Shown: piece by piece, positions 43,776 through 52,856 of the stretch
Layout of the letters: every line of letters begins with the position of its first letter
How positions within the stretch are numbered: the first letter of the stretch is position 1
Assembly (NCBI RefSeq): GCF_003253565.1
Contig: NZ_QKUF01000015.1
Span: 1-64,000 of the forward strand
Source of the DNA: Thermosporothrix hazakensis
GTDB lineage: Bacteria > Chloroflexota > Ktedonobacteria > Ktedonobacterales > Ktedonobacteraceae
DNA length: 64,000 nt
Direction of reading: 5' to 3'
Translations under genes and position numbers: made by a program
The notes under the pieces: generated by a model
What the model was told of the DNA's origin: nothing
Databases searched by the model: none
The model's input: the letters and a program-made list of their open reading frames with translations, nothing else

Positions 43776-45251
43776 ATGCAAGTACGAGAAAGCAACGCTG
43801 CTCAAGTAGACCCCCACAGTATGGGAGCGAAGGACGTTTTAGAAGCATTAGACAACAGTAAACTTTCCGGCTTTCACTGGAAAGCCATGATTACCTCGGG
43901 AATGGGCTTCTTCACTGATGCCTACGACCTGTTCATCATTGGTGTGGCACTCCAAATTCTCACTCCTCTGTGGAATCTCACCCCCTTTGAAATCGGGCTC
44001 GTTGGCAGTACCTCGCTGATCGCAGCGGCGCTTGGCTCGATCGTCTTCGGTCGCATGGCAGACTTTATCGGGCGCAAGACCATCTATGGCTGGACACTGG
44101 TTATTCTTGCCATCGGTGCGTTGGCCTCCGCGTTTGCCCCTAACCTGATCTGGTTGCTGATCTTCCGCTTTATTCTGGGTCTTGGTATCGGCGGCGACTA
44201 TCCGCTGAGCGCAACCCTGATGAGCGAATACGCAAATAGAAAAGACCGCGGCAAGCTGATTACAATGGTCTTCTCAATGCAGGGACTTGGCCTGATCTTT
44301 GGGCCCCTGATCGCAGTCCTGCTGCTTGCCCTCAACATCAATCATGATCTAACATGGCGCATTATGCTGGCTCTGGGTGCGGTTCCGGCCCTGGCAACCT
44401 TCTATATGCGACGTAACATCGCTGAGACGCCGCGCTTCTCCCTGATGATGCATGGGGACGTTGAGGCTGCTGCGCAGACCGTTCAGGAAGTGACCAGCAA
44501 CGACGCCAGCAAGAAACAAAAGAAACAGGCTGTAGCCAGGAAGCAAAACAAGAAATCATCGCTCGCCGTGCTGCTGAAAGGGCGCTATCTGCCGTGGATT
44601 ATCGGTACTGCCGGCACATGGTTCCTGCTGGATATCGCATATTATGGCACCACCATTGCAAGTCCGCTGGTGCTGAAGTCGCTCAACGCACATGAGAACC
44701 TGATCACCAACACACTGTACACACTGATCATCTTTGTGATCGCAGCAATGCCCGGTTATATCATCGCCGCCTTTACGATCGACCGTCTGGGACGCAAACT
44801 GATTCAGGCTCTTGGGTTCGCGATGATGGCGATCGCTTACGCGGTGATCGCGCTGGTTCCGGGGATGACGCACCTGACGGTTCCGTTCCTCATCGCCTTC
44901 TCGGTCTCGTACTTCTTCACCGAATTCGGACCGAATGTCACAACGTTCGTCTACCCTGCCGAACTCTTCCCGGTTGAGGTTCGTTCGACAGCACATGGCC
45001 TCGCCGCCTCTATCGGTAAGCTTGGTGCGTTCGCTGGTGCTGCGATCTTCCCGGTCTTGCTTGAAACGTTCCAGCTCTCGGGTGCAATGGCAGTCGCTGC
45101 TATCGTCTCGGTACTTGGACTGCTGCTGACCATCTTCACGCTGCCTGAGCCAAGCGGACGTTCGCTGGAAGAGATCTCAGGCGAAATCGAGCTGCTTCAG
45201 GAGCAGACAAAAGAAACTGTCAAAGAGCGCGAAGTGGTCGCACTTCACTAG
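43776..45251 (+). CDS. MFS transporter of the phosphate:H+ symporter (PHS/Pho84) family
   Basis: A 491-residue, 12-TM protein. GMGFFTDAYDLFIIGVAL in helix 1 is the hallmark of PHS family members; GRMADFIGRKTIYGW is the loop 2-3 motif; GIGGDYPLSATLMSEYA in helix 4 matches the PHS signature GxGGDYPLSATxxSE; a charged cytoplasmic loop (SNDASKKQKKQAVARKQNKK) splits the halves. It probably imports phosphate with protons. The upstream triple hexamer supports phosphate control. AAGGAGCATATC precedes the ATG. Confidence 0.9.
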   Translation: MQVRESNAAQVDPHSMGAKDVLEALDNSKLSGFHWKAMITSGMGFFTDAYDLFIIGVALQILTPLWNLTPFEIGLVGSTSLIAAALGSIVFGRMADFIGRKTIYGWTLVILAIGALASAFAPNLIWLLIFRFILGLGIGGDYPLSATLMSEYANRKDRGKLITMVFSMQGLGLIFGPLIAVLLLALNINHDLTWRIMLALGAVPALATFYMRRNIAETPRFSLMMHGDVEAAAQTVQEVTSNDASKKQKKQAVARKQNKKSSLAVLLKGRYLPWIIGTAGTWFLLDIAYYGTTIASPLVLKSLNAHENLITNTLYTLIIFVIAAMPGYIIAAFTIDRLGRKLIQALGFAMMAIAYAVIALVPGMTHLTVPFLIAFSVSYFFTEFGPNVTTFVYPAELFPVEVRSTAHGLAASIGKLGAFAGAAIFPVLLETFQLSGAMAVAAIVSVLGLLLTIFTLPEPSGRSLEEISGEIELLQEQTKETVKEREVVALH

Positions 45252-45264
45252 AGCAGTGCAACCT

Positions 45265-45735
45265 TCAAGAGATCCTATGTAAACGAATGTACAGTAAATA
45301 AAGAGCACCGGCCACCGCTGTGGGGACTATCCTCAGCGGTGGTATTATTTGGTGCAGCACAGAGACGTGATTATAGACTCCCTCCTGACGCGCAATGAAG
45401 CCTTCCTGAAGCTGAAAGCAACTCTCGCCCTCTACACGGAAAGGCCGTGCCCCGCAGAAACGCGGTCCGTTCCCTTCTGCGAGCCAGCGGACTCGCACCT
45501 GTGAGCTTCCCTCTTCAAAAACATCAACGGGCTGATAGGTAATCGTGGGCGTACTCCGAAAACGCCACAGAAACCATTGTCGAATCTCCTCGTGTCCGCG
45601 TCGGGGCGCTGGCATCCCCGAATCAGCTAGCGTTGCGTCTTCCCGATAGAGCGACACCAGCCGTTCAACCTCATGCGCGTTGAACGCTCGTACCCACGCG
45701 GCAACAGCAGCCGATTGAATATGCTCCTCTTTCAC
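45265..45735 (-). CDS. SnoaL/NTF2-like fold protein
   Basis: A 156-residue protein with the SnoaL-like alpha+beta barrel: AAWVRAFNAHEVERLVSLYREDATLADSG, the RGHEEIRQWFLWRFRS helix and RVRWLAEG / GESCFQLQEG strands. Relatives cyclise polyketides, act as ketosteroid isomerases, or have no known reaction. It is divergent from the polyketide-like genes starting at 45896, so a cyclase role is tempting but unproven. Its last about 25 residues lie across a hairpin that probably ends the transporter gene on the other strand. Confidence 0.78.
   Translation of the reverse strand: MKEEHIQSAAVAAWVRAFNAHEVERLVSLYREDATLADSGMPAPRRGHEEIRQWFLWRFRSTPTITYQPVDVFEEGSSQVRVRWLAEGNGPRFCGARPFRVEGESCFQLQEGFIARQEGVYNHVSVLHQIIPPLRIVPTAVAGALYLLYIRLHRIS
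45312..45349 (+). terminator. Probable terminator of the transporter gene, inside the SnoaL-like CDS
   Basis: CCACCGCTG (45312-45320) pairs with CAGCGGTGG (45334-45342), followed by TATTATTT. It is about 60 bp after the transporter stop. Confidence 0.65.
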
Positions 45736-45895
45736 AATTCTCTGATTCCATGCCCTTCTACAGATGGCACATCCCTATACATATGTATGTTTATTTCATC
45801 ATGTATCATAGTATATGCTAAGCAATGTTCATGATTGTGCATGTATATGCGGGTAATCTCTACTATAAAAAGCGCTCTCTTTTTCGGAGGAACGA
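45736..45895. promoter_or_regulatory. Divergent control region of the polyketide-like locus
   Basis: This AT-rich gap contains the palindrome ATACATATGTAT (45777-45788) and two more ATGTAT copies near 45800-45860. A TATAAA lies just before the GGAGG of the 45896 gene. These may bind a shared regulator. Confidence 0.4.
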
Positions 45896-46798
45896 TTGCA
45901 AAGACAGGTATGGATTACAAATGATACTTTTCATGCTGATGTACAGTATATAGAAACGCTCTGGAAGCGCCATTCACTGAAAAAACTGGATCTCCCGCTT
46001 ATTGATATCGGCCAGGGCATGCCACTGGTCTTTGTGCCCATTCTGGAACACCTTGAATTTGTTTATGCCCGGCAGGTACGCAGCCTCAGCCAGACTCGCC
46101 GCGTGGTGCTCTATCGTCGTAGAGAAACACGTCAACCTCCTGCGATCTCCCTGCAAGAGCGAGCGGAAGAACTGCGTGAGGTGCTTGATAGCCTGTATAT
46201 TGACCGGGCTGATCTGGCAGGACATGGAGATGCAGCGATGGTCTTGTTGACCTTTGCCCTACGCTATCCGCAACGATGCCGCTCGCTCATCATCATTTCG
46301 CAAGGAGCTGACTACCAGATCTCTCCACATCCGCTTATCTGGCTGTTACATGAGCTGCTGCTGCGCCTTCCGATCGAGGGGATCGTTCCCACCTCTTTGC
46401 TTCAACGTACTGTGATCAACTACATTACGTCATGCGCGAAAGAGAACACCACCGCCCCGGCACTTCCCCGTCGCCTGATTGAAGAGCAGTTCCACAAGAT
46501 TCAATTGTGGCCGCTTGTCTATAAATATTCGATTCTACCGGTTATCCATACCTTTGATATTCGGGAACAGCTCGCAGCGCTTTCCACACCCGTTCTGCTG
46601 ATTAATCGGGCAGATGATGCGCTGGCCCCGGAAGCAAAAACGGCCTGGATGGCACAACAGCTTCCAGATTGCCGCGCCTACCATGTGGTGCCGGGCCGCG
46701 AGCGCTTTTTTCTGTATTCGCAGGCCGAAGTTGTAACGCCGTTGCTCCACCACTTTCTTGAGCAAGTTGACCACATAGGAGAAGGGAAAGCTGTATGA
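45896..46798 (+). CDS. Alpha/beta-hydrolase-fold protein lacking catalytic Ser and His
   Basis: A 300-residue protein starting at TTG (GGAGGAAC upstream). The fold is recognisable: YARQVRSLSQTRRVVLYRRR, ADLAGHGDAAMVLLTFALRYPQRCRSLIII and TPVLLINRADDALAPEAK. The nucleophile elbow reads G-H-G-D-A, so the Ser of GxSxG is Gly; and where the catalytic His is expected the sequence is VVPGRERFFLY. It is thus probably non-catalytic, or uses a different chemistry (cyclase, lyase). Its stop overlaps the KS-alpha start (ATGA), so they are translated together. Confidence 0.8.
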   Translation: MQRQVWITNDTFHADVQYIETLWKRHSLKKLDLPLIDIGQGMPLVFVPILEHLEFVYARQVRSLSQTRRVVLYRRRETRQPPAISLQERAEELREVLDSLYIDRADLAGHGDAAMVLLTFALRYPQRCRSLIIISQGADYQISPHPLIWLLHELLLRLPIEGIVPTSLLQRTVINYITSCAKENTTAPALPRRLIEEQFHKIQLWPLVYKYSILPVIHTFDIREQLAALSTPVLLINRADDALAPEAKTAWMAQQLPDCRAYHVVPGRERFFLYSQAEVVTPLLHHFLEQVDHIGEGKAV

Positions 46799-48099
46799 GC
46801 GAGACCACACGCCGCGTAGTGATTACTGGCCTCGGGGTCATTGCCCCCAATGGCAATACCCGAGAAGCCTTCTGGCAGGCATGTATACAGGGACATTCGG
46901 GTATTCGACGAATTACCCGCTTTGATGCCAGCGCCCTCCCGGTCAAGATCGCGGGCGAGGTTCACGACTTCTCACCCATGCAACACGGCCTGACACCAGA
47001 TGAAGTGCAAACGCTGACGCGTCCAACACAATTCGCGCTGGCAGCGGCGAATCAAGCACTCCATGATGCCACACTGGATACCAACTTCTGTACCGAAGAA
47101 CGCGAGCGCACCGGCGTCTATGTGGGCACAGCAATGTCCTTCGTTGAAGAGGGGGAACGACTCTGGACGCATTTTACAAACTATGGACGCTACGATAACG
47201 AAGAGGTAAATGACGCGCTTCAGATCTGCATTACACCCGCCACACTGATGCCCGATGCCGCCGCCGTCAGTATTGCCGCCCATCATCGCTTCTATGGCCC
47301 CTGCGCCACCATCGCAACGGGCTGTTCAGCCGGCGCTGATGCTATCGGTGAAGCGTTCTGGCTCATTCAGGAAGGACAGGCTGATCGTATGCTTGCTGGA
47401 GGGACCGATGCCGCAATCTGCCCTATTGGTTTGAACGCCTTCAGTGTGATAGGAGCACTCAGCACCAGCTATAACGATAGGCCGAAAGAAGCATCCCGCC
47501 CATACGATCAGAAACGAGACGGCTTTATTATGGCCGAAGGTGCTGCCATGCTGCTATTGGAAGAGCGTGAGCTTGCGCTTGCGCGTGGTGCGCATATCTA
47601 CGCCGAAGTTCTTGGCTTTGCCTCTAATAGCAACGCCTATCACATGACCTCTTTACCGGAGCATGGAGAGCCACTTCAGCAGCTTCTTAAGCAGGCTTTA
47701 ACAGAATGCGCTCTTTCGCCCGCCGACGTGGATTATATCAACTCACATGGAAGCTCCACTCAGCCCAACGAGCGGGCCGAAACCGCAGCATATAAAGCGG
47801 TTTTTGGGAAACGAGCCTACGCTATCCCGATCAGCGCCACAAAATCCATGATCGGCCACACGCAGGGAGCTGCCAGCGCCATCGAGGCAGTTGTCACCGC
47901 TCTGGTGCTGGATCAGCAGCTTATTCCTCCAACACTGAATCAGGAATACCCTGACCCTCTCTGCGATCTGGACTATGTACCCAATGTTGCCCGTTCACAC
48001 CCGGTCCGTATAGCGCTCAGTCATTCCAGTGGCTTTGGCGGGGTGAACAGCGTTCTTGTTTTCGCACAGACAGGGGAACATGATGAGCAAGCAAAATAA
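46795..48099 (+). CDS. Beta-ketoacyl synthase alpha subunit (type II PKS/FabF-like)
   Basis: A 434-residue thiolase-fold condensing enzyme. The active-site Cys is C177 in IATGCSAGADA; the two His are in SHGSSTQPNE and SMIGHTQGAASA; VITGLGVIAPNGN begins the fold. It condenses malonyl-ACP units. Since the next gene is a condensing enzyme without the Cys, the pair has the KS-alpha/KS-beta (chain length factor) layout of type II polyketide synthases; a FabF role in fatty acid synthesis is the alternative but is less likely in this context. Confidence 0.9.
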   Translation: MSETTRRVVITGLGVIAPNGNTREAFWQACIQGHSGIRRITRFDASALPVKIAGEVHDFSPMQHGLTPDEVQTLTRPTQFALAAANQALHDATLDTNFCTEERERTGVYVGTAMSFVEEGERLWTHFTNYGRYDNEEVNDALQICITPATLMPDAAAVSIAAHHRFYGPCATIATGCSAGADAIGEAFWLIQEGQADRMLAGGTDAAICPIGLNAFSVIGALSTSYNDRPKEASRPYDQKRDGFIMAEGAAMLLLEERELALARGAHIYAEVLGFASNSNAYHMTSLPEHGEPLQQLLKQALTECALSPADVDYINSHGSSTQPNERAETAAYKAVFGKRAYAIPISATKSMIGHTQGAASAIEAVVTALVLDQQLIPPTLNQEYPDPLCDLDYVPNVARSHPVRIALSHSSGFGGVNSVLVFAQTGEHDEQAK

Positions 48100-49333
48100 G
48101 CGAGTGGTCATCACCGGCCTGGGAGTTATCGCACCAAATGGAACGGGAAGCACGGCCTACTGGCATGCCATCAGCAATGGTATTACCGGGATCAGACCGC
48201 TGCCAGCGGAACACGAGGCCTTTCCGGGTGGCGTTGCAGGTACTGTTGAGCCATTCTACCAGGAACAGACTCTCGACCGCAAGCTGATTCACCGGAGCGA
48301 CCGCATGACGCACCTTGTCCTGACGGCACTACATGAGGCACTTACTGACTCCCGGCTTCAATTGAGTAAGGAGAACCCTCACCGCATCGGAGTTGTCATC
48401 GCAAACACGATGGGAGGAATTGGGTTTGTACTGAGGCAACTTCAGGCGCTCTACACGAAAGGCCCGCATTTTGTCAGCGCGTATACTGCCATTGCCTGGC
48501 TGAATGTCGCTAATGTAGGTCAGGCCGCTATTCATTATGCCATTCAGGGATATTGCAAGACGCCCATCAACGATACTGCCGGAGGGCTGCATGCGCTGTG
48601 CATGGCAACGCAAGCGATCAAAAGAGAGGTCGCCGATGTTATCCTTGCAGGCGGCTGCGAAGCCTTTCTCCATCCGCTACTCTTGCGGATCTTTGCACAA
48701 CGCCAGATCTGTGTTTCCGGCAACGATCCCCGGGCCTATCGCCCGTTTGATCGCCGGGCCGCGGGGTTAATTCTGGCTGAGGGTGCAGGCATCTGCATAC
48801 TTGAGGAGTATGAGCATGCATGTCGGCGAGGGGCTCCCATCTATGGCGAAATCATCGGAATCGGCCAGACCAATAGCGCCGACGGGCTGACCATACCTTC
48901 ACCCGATGGTCGGCAGTATGCCCGGGCACTCCAACAGGCTGCCGATAGGCTTCAAAGCGATGAGCTTGCATATATCAGTCTGGATGGTCGTGCCCTACCA
49001 GCCTTAGATCAAGGAGAGGTTGAGGCACTCACATTGACCTTCGGTGCAGATGCCGCCTCAATCCCGGTCAGCGTGCCTCGTACCATGATTGGGCATAGCT
49101 ATGCCGCCGCCGGAGCGATTGATGCTATTACAGCCTGTCTGGCGCTTCGGCATCGACAGATCCCGCCAACCGTTCACTGTGAAGAGCCTGGCTACCCCTT
49201 GAATATGGTTCGGGAGCGAGCGCGCCCACTGGATCGAGGGACAGCCGTGCTATTGGGTGCACGGGGAACAGGTGGAAGCAATATCGCGCTGCTTCTTAAG
49301 CGATGTGATGAGCAATCAGGAGAGTACACTTGA
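48080..49333 (+). CDS. KS-beta / chain length factor
   Basis: A 417-residue ketosynthase-like protein starting within the 3' end of KS-alpha (20-bp overlap). Aligned to its neighbour, the active-site Cys is Thr (INDTAGGLHAL) and the first His is Asp (ISLDGRALP), while the second (MIGHSYAAAGAIDA) is kept. This is the expected state of a chain length factor, which pairs with KS-alpha and sets the polyketide length. Most known actinobacterial factors have Gln at the Cys position, so Thr is unusual. Confidence 0.85.
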   Translation: MMSKQNKRVVITGLGVIAPNGTGSTAYWHAISNGITGIRPLPAEHEAFPGGVAGTVEPFYQEQTLDRKLIHRSDRMTHLVLTALHEALTDSRLQLSKENPHRIGVVIANTMGGIGFVLRQLQALYTKGPHFVSAYTAIAWLNVANVGQAAIHYAIQGYCKTPINDTAGGLHALCMATQAIKREVADVILAGGCEAFLHPLLLRIFAQRQICVSGNDPRAYRPFDRRAAGLILAEGAGICILEEYEHACRRGAPIYGEIIGIGQTNSADGLTIPSPDGRQYARALQQAADRLQSDELAYISLDGRALPALDQGEVEALTLTFGADAASIPVSVPRTMIGHSYAAAGAIDAITACLALRHRQIPPTVHCEEPGYPLNMVRERARPLDRGTAVLLGARGTGGSNIALLLKRCDEQSGEYT

Positions 49334-50967
49334 TGCAGGAGACACAGATTGTTGTGATCGGCGCAGGCCCAACCGGACTGACAGCAGCCAACCTGCTCGG
49401 GCAGGCGGGAATCAGAACCAGGGTTTTCGAGCGTGCTCCGGGCCTCTGTGACCATCCCCGTGCCATTACGCTTGATGATGAAGGGCAGCGCGTGCTTCAG
49501 GCAATTGGACTCGTTTCTAAACTTCCAATGAAGCAGGATATTCAGGTACGCTATCTCTCTGGATGCCGGACTCTGGCTCGGGTCGCGCCGAAAGAGCAAC
49601 CGAATGGCTTTCCTCCAATCGTCACTTTTCATCAGCCAGCTCTGGAAACCCTGCTCTTCGACGGCCTGAAACGCTTTGCCACGGTCTCTATCCACTTTCA
49701 TCATCGGGTAACAGCCATTCAACAACAGAAAGATGCGGTAACTGTCAGCGGGCTAACAGAGCAGGGGGAGCGCTTTCAGGTTCGCTGTAATTATGTGCTT
49801 GCCTGTGATGGTGGACGAAGCGATACACGCCATATGCTCAATATCCCGCTACGGAGACCATCACTGCTCCTGTTTGGGAGTCCACAGCGCTGGCTTGTGG
49901 TTGACTGTATTGATGACAATGAGGACAGCACCATCTTCTTTTTCTGTAACCCTGCTCGCCCAGCCGTCACAGTGCCCGCACCCGGCAGGCGCAGACGCTG
50001 GGAATTCATGCTCTTCCCACATGAGCATGCGCTTCCAACACGGGAAGAAGTGCAAACACTAATTCGGCAGGCACGGCAATCGCTTCAGCCCTCTGCTCGC
50101 CCGCATCCAGCACATATTGAGCGCCACACCATCTACACCTTTTACGCGCTCTATGCACAGCGAATGCGCTGTAATCGTGTCTTCTTGCTCGGTGATGCCG
50201 CCCATCTGATGCCCCCTTTCGGAGGCCAGGGCCTGAATAGTGGCCTGCGCGATGTCCATAATCTCTGCTGGAAGCTCTGCTTTGTGCTCCAACGGGGAGC
50301 TGCTCCAACACTGCTCTCCTCCTATGAGCAGGAACGCCAACCGCACATCTCACAGATGATTCGTTTCTCTTCCCTGCCTGGCACGCTCATAATGAGCGTG
50401 CCACAGCCCCTGGCACGCATACGCGACCTGTTGATACGTGGGATCATGTTCTCTCCGATCCGCCATGCAATACGTGAGATACGGATTAAACCACAGCCAT
50501 GCTATCAGAAAGGGCTGTTCCTGCCAGCATCTGAGAGGCGTTTTATCGGGCGCATTTTGCCCCAGGCAACCGTTCAAACGGAGCAGGGGCAAGTCTGTTG
50601 CTTCGACGAGATTGCAGGCAACCATTTCACGCTTATTAGACTATACGAAGATCCCACGACAGCATTTCAGGCGCTGGAAGAATGGTACTTCTTCAACTGT
50701 GTATGCATCTGTGTTCTCCCGGCCAGTCAGCCATTACCCGGCCTTCGGCTTCCCTCCACATTGCGTTGTGTACAGGACAGCATGGGAACCATCGAGCGCC
50801 TGTACAGAGGGAAACGTGACCTCTTCCTGCTGGTACGCCCCGATCGCTTTATTATGAGCGCCTTCACGCTGAAAGAGGCCTCGACTGTGCTCAAACGCCT
50901 GCACACGCTGCTTGGCTACAATATCGATGCCGGGGGCACGCTTTCGCCGCCTCCAAAGAGCAAATGA
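49333..50967 (+). CDS. FAD-dependent aromatic monooxygenase (class A)
   Basis: A 544-residue flavoprotein of the PHBH/MhpA type. GxGxxG is VVIGAGPTGLTAANLLG, the DG motif is LACDGGRSDTRHML and the GD motif is VFLLGDAAHLMPPFGGQGLNSGLRD. Similar enzymes hydroxylate aromatic polyketides such as anthracyclines. The TGA of the preceding gene overlaps the ATG (TGATG), which ties it to the ketosynthase pair. Its 3' end overlaps the convergent sugar kinase gene by 52 bp. Confidence 0.9.
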   Translation: MQETQIVVIGAGPTGLTAANLLGQAGIRTRVFERAPGLCDHPRAITLDDEGQRVLQAIGLVSKLPMKQDIQVRYLSGCRTLARVAPKEQPNGFPPIVTFHQPALETLLFDGLKRFATVSIHFHHRVTAIQQQKDAVTVSGLTEQGERFQVRCNYVLACDGGRSDTRHMLNIPLRRPSLLLFGSPQRWLVVDCIDDNEDSTIFFFCNPARPAVTVPAPGRRRRWEFMLFPHEHALPTREEVQTLIRQARQSLQPSARPHPAHIERHTIYTFYALYAQRMRCNRVFLLGDAAHLMPPFGGQGLNSGLRDVHNLCWKLCFVLQRGAAPTLLSSYEQERQPHISQMIRFSSLPGTLIMSVPQPLARIRDLLIRGIMFSPIRHAIREIRIKPQPCYQKGLFLPASERRFIGRILPQATVQTEQGQVCCFDEIAGNHFTLIRLYEDPTTAFQALEEWYFFNCVCICVLPASQPLPGLRLPSTLRCVQDSMGTIERLYRGKRDLFLLVRPDRFIMSAFTLKEASTVLKRLHTLLGYNIDAGGTLSPPPKSK

Positions 50968-52469
50968 TAGAGCGCCTCCTGACGCAAAGCGGCGCTACGA
51001 TAGATCTTCCCGCGAGCGAGATCGGGATGTATCGGATCTCGAAGGTGAGGCTGTACCTTCGCCACATCCTCGATCTCTCCCATTGCCTCCAGCGCCAGCA
51101 AAGCAGCTCCACGCGCTGAAGCCTCCTCATCGCTGGAAAGATAGAGATTTGTGCCCAGAGTATCCGCGATAACTTGCTGTAGCGTCTTTGAGCCAAGCAG
51201 CGCCCCACCACTACCAAGCAGCCTCGGCATGTCTGGCTTATCAACCTGCAAGGCCAGCAATAAATATCTATAGACAATCCAGAGACGATAGGCCAGCGCC
51301 TCGGCCCCAGCCCGCATAATCATTGCTGGAGTTGTATGCAATGAGAGCCCCGAAATCGTCATCCGCGCTTCCGAATGCCAGCCAATGCTGCGTTCGCCTG
51401 CCAGAAACGGCAAAATAGTCAGACCATGCGAATCGGGTTCCAGTTGAGCCGCCTGTTGATCAGCCTGTTTTAGATCGGGCAATTGGAGCGTTTCACTAAA
51501 CCAGCGCAACAGATTGCCGCCCTCACTCAACGCACCACCAAGCAGCCCACGCTTCTTATCGATCAGATACAGCCAGAGCCCATGTGGCGGCGTGACTTTC
51601 GTGGGGTCAACCACCGCCCGCATGGCACTTGATGTGCCGATGGTCAGCGCCCAGTAGCCAACGCCGGACGCGCCAGAACCCACATTTGCAGCGGCGCCAT
51701 CACCTACAGGCAAAAACCAGGGCACATCTTTGAGCACGGGCCAGCGCTGAGCATACTCCGGGCGCAAACCTTGTATATACTTCTGAGACTCGCTTAATGA
51801 TGGCAACTGCTCCGGTCGAACCCGCACAAAGCGCAGGAGTTCCTCATCCCAACATCCCTCTCTGGTCAGCAGCAGACCGGTGCCGGAAGCCATTGAGAGG
51901 GTTGTCATTGAGCGACCAAGCAGCCTATATAACAGATAATCGCCATAGGAGAGCCAATACTTCGTCTGCTGAAATACATCCGGCTGTTTAATCGCCATCC
52001 AGAGGAGTTTGGCAGGCCAGTAGCTAGCATGAAAACCAACCCCCGTCCGGGCACGAATCGTCTGCTCATGAAATTGCTGACGAAGCAGTCCGACCGAGGC
52101 AACCGCACGGGTATCATTCCAGGCGATAACAGGAGTTGTTGGCCGGTTTGTTTCATCGACACCAAGCAAGGAGTGCCAGAAAGTATCGATCGCTACCGCG
52201 CCAATCTGCTGAGCGCCGGGACCACAATGATGCAGTACCTCATCAATCGTGCGCACGACAAGTTCAGTTAGCGTATCGGCGTCAACAGAGACTTCTCCTT
52301 CGTTGGACGTCTTCATCTGGTAGGTGTATTGTGACTCACTCTCAGGAAGTACCACGCCTCGTGCATCCACCAGCAGCGCACGAGTGGATGACGTTCCTAC
52401 ATCCAGCGCCAGTATAAATGGCGGCTTGAACCGGGACCATTCTGTTTTCAAAGAGACATCATCTGTCAT
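50916..52469 (-). CDS. FGGY-family carbohydrate kinase (gluconokinase/xylulokinase-like)
   Basis: A 517-residue kinase. The N-terminal ATPase fold opens with ILALDVGTSSTRALLVDARG (phosphate 1 loop); WNDTRA, GFHASYWPAKLLWM, and SGVGYWALTIGTSSAMRAV (phosphate 2) follow, then the C-terminal LLGSGGALLGSKTLQQVIADTLG. The motifs best fit gluconokinase or xylulokinase; the sugar is uncertain. No sugar transporter is adjacent. Confidence 0.88.
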   Translation of the reverse strand: MTDDVSLKTEWSRFKPPFILALDVGTSSTRALLVDARGVVLPESESQYTYQMKTSNEGEVSVDADTLTELVVRTIDEVLHHCGPGAQQIGAVAIDTFWHSLLGVDETNRPTTPVIAWNDTRAVASVGLLRQQFHEQTIRARTGVGFHASYWPAKLLWMAIKQPDVFQQTKYWLSYGDYLLYRLLGRSMTTLSMASGTGLLLTREGCWDEELLRFVRVRPEQLPSLSESQKYIQGLRPEYAQRWPVLKDVPWFLPVGDGAAANVGSGASGVGYWALTIGTSSAMRAVVDPTKVTPPHGLWLYLIDKKRGLLGGALSEGGNLLRWFSETLQLPDLKQADQQAAQLEPDSHGLTILPFLAGERSIGWHSEARMTISGLSLHTTPAMIMRAGAEALAYRLWIVYRYLLLALQVDKPDMPRLLGSGGALLGSKTLQQVIADTLGTNLYLSSDEEASARGAALLALEAMGEIEDVAKVQPHLRDPIHPDLARGKIYRSAALRQEALYHLLFGGGESVPPASIL

Positions 52470-52856
52470 TCGTTAACATCCTACTCTATCCGATGTCCCG
52501 CAAGCGCAGGCAAGCAAGGCAGGAGAGTGTGACGCGGTCACTTCCCTACGGAAGCCGACAGAAAGCGAGCAATAGGGGACTCAGAAGAGTTCAGAGGACC
52601 CATTTCATCAACCGGTATCACACCCTCCTGCTTACTATTTACACGTATTACAAAAAGCAAATGATTGTCAAATAGCCAGATACTAGAATATCGAGGATGT
52701 TCATTTTCACTTGTTAGTCAGACAAGACTAATTGCACTAGCCGATGAGTAATTCTTTTCTAGATTATGTGGCTACCTGGAACAGCCAAACGTTCTGTGAA
52801 CAGAACAATAACTTCTAGATTCTTTTTCTCTTCTATACAATTGTGGAGGTTGCCGT
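52470..52856. other. AT-rich intergenic region with two dyads
   Basis: No gene seen over 387 bp. It contains TTAGTC-N6-GACTAA (52714-52731) and GTTCTG-TGAA-CAGAAC (52791-52806), which lie 50-140 bp before the DUF488 gene and could bind a regulator. Base composition falls sharply from about 52600. Confidence 0.5.

Noticed and set aside
52791..52806. GTTCTG-TGAA-CAGAAC as a LexA box
   Set aside because: The Gram-positive LexA site is GAAC-N4-GTTC; here the half-sites are in the opposite order, so it is only an unassigned dyad.
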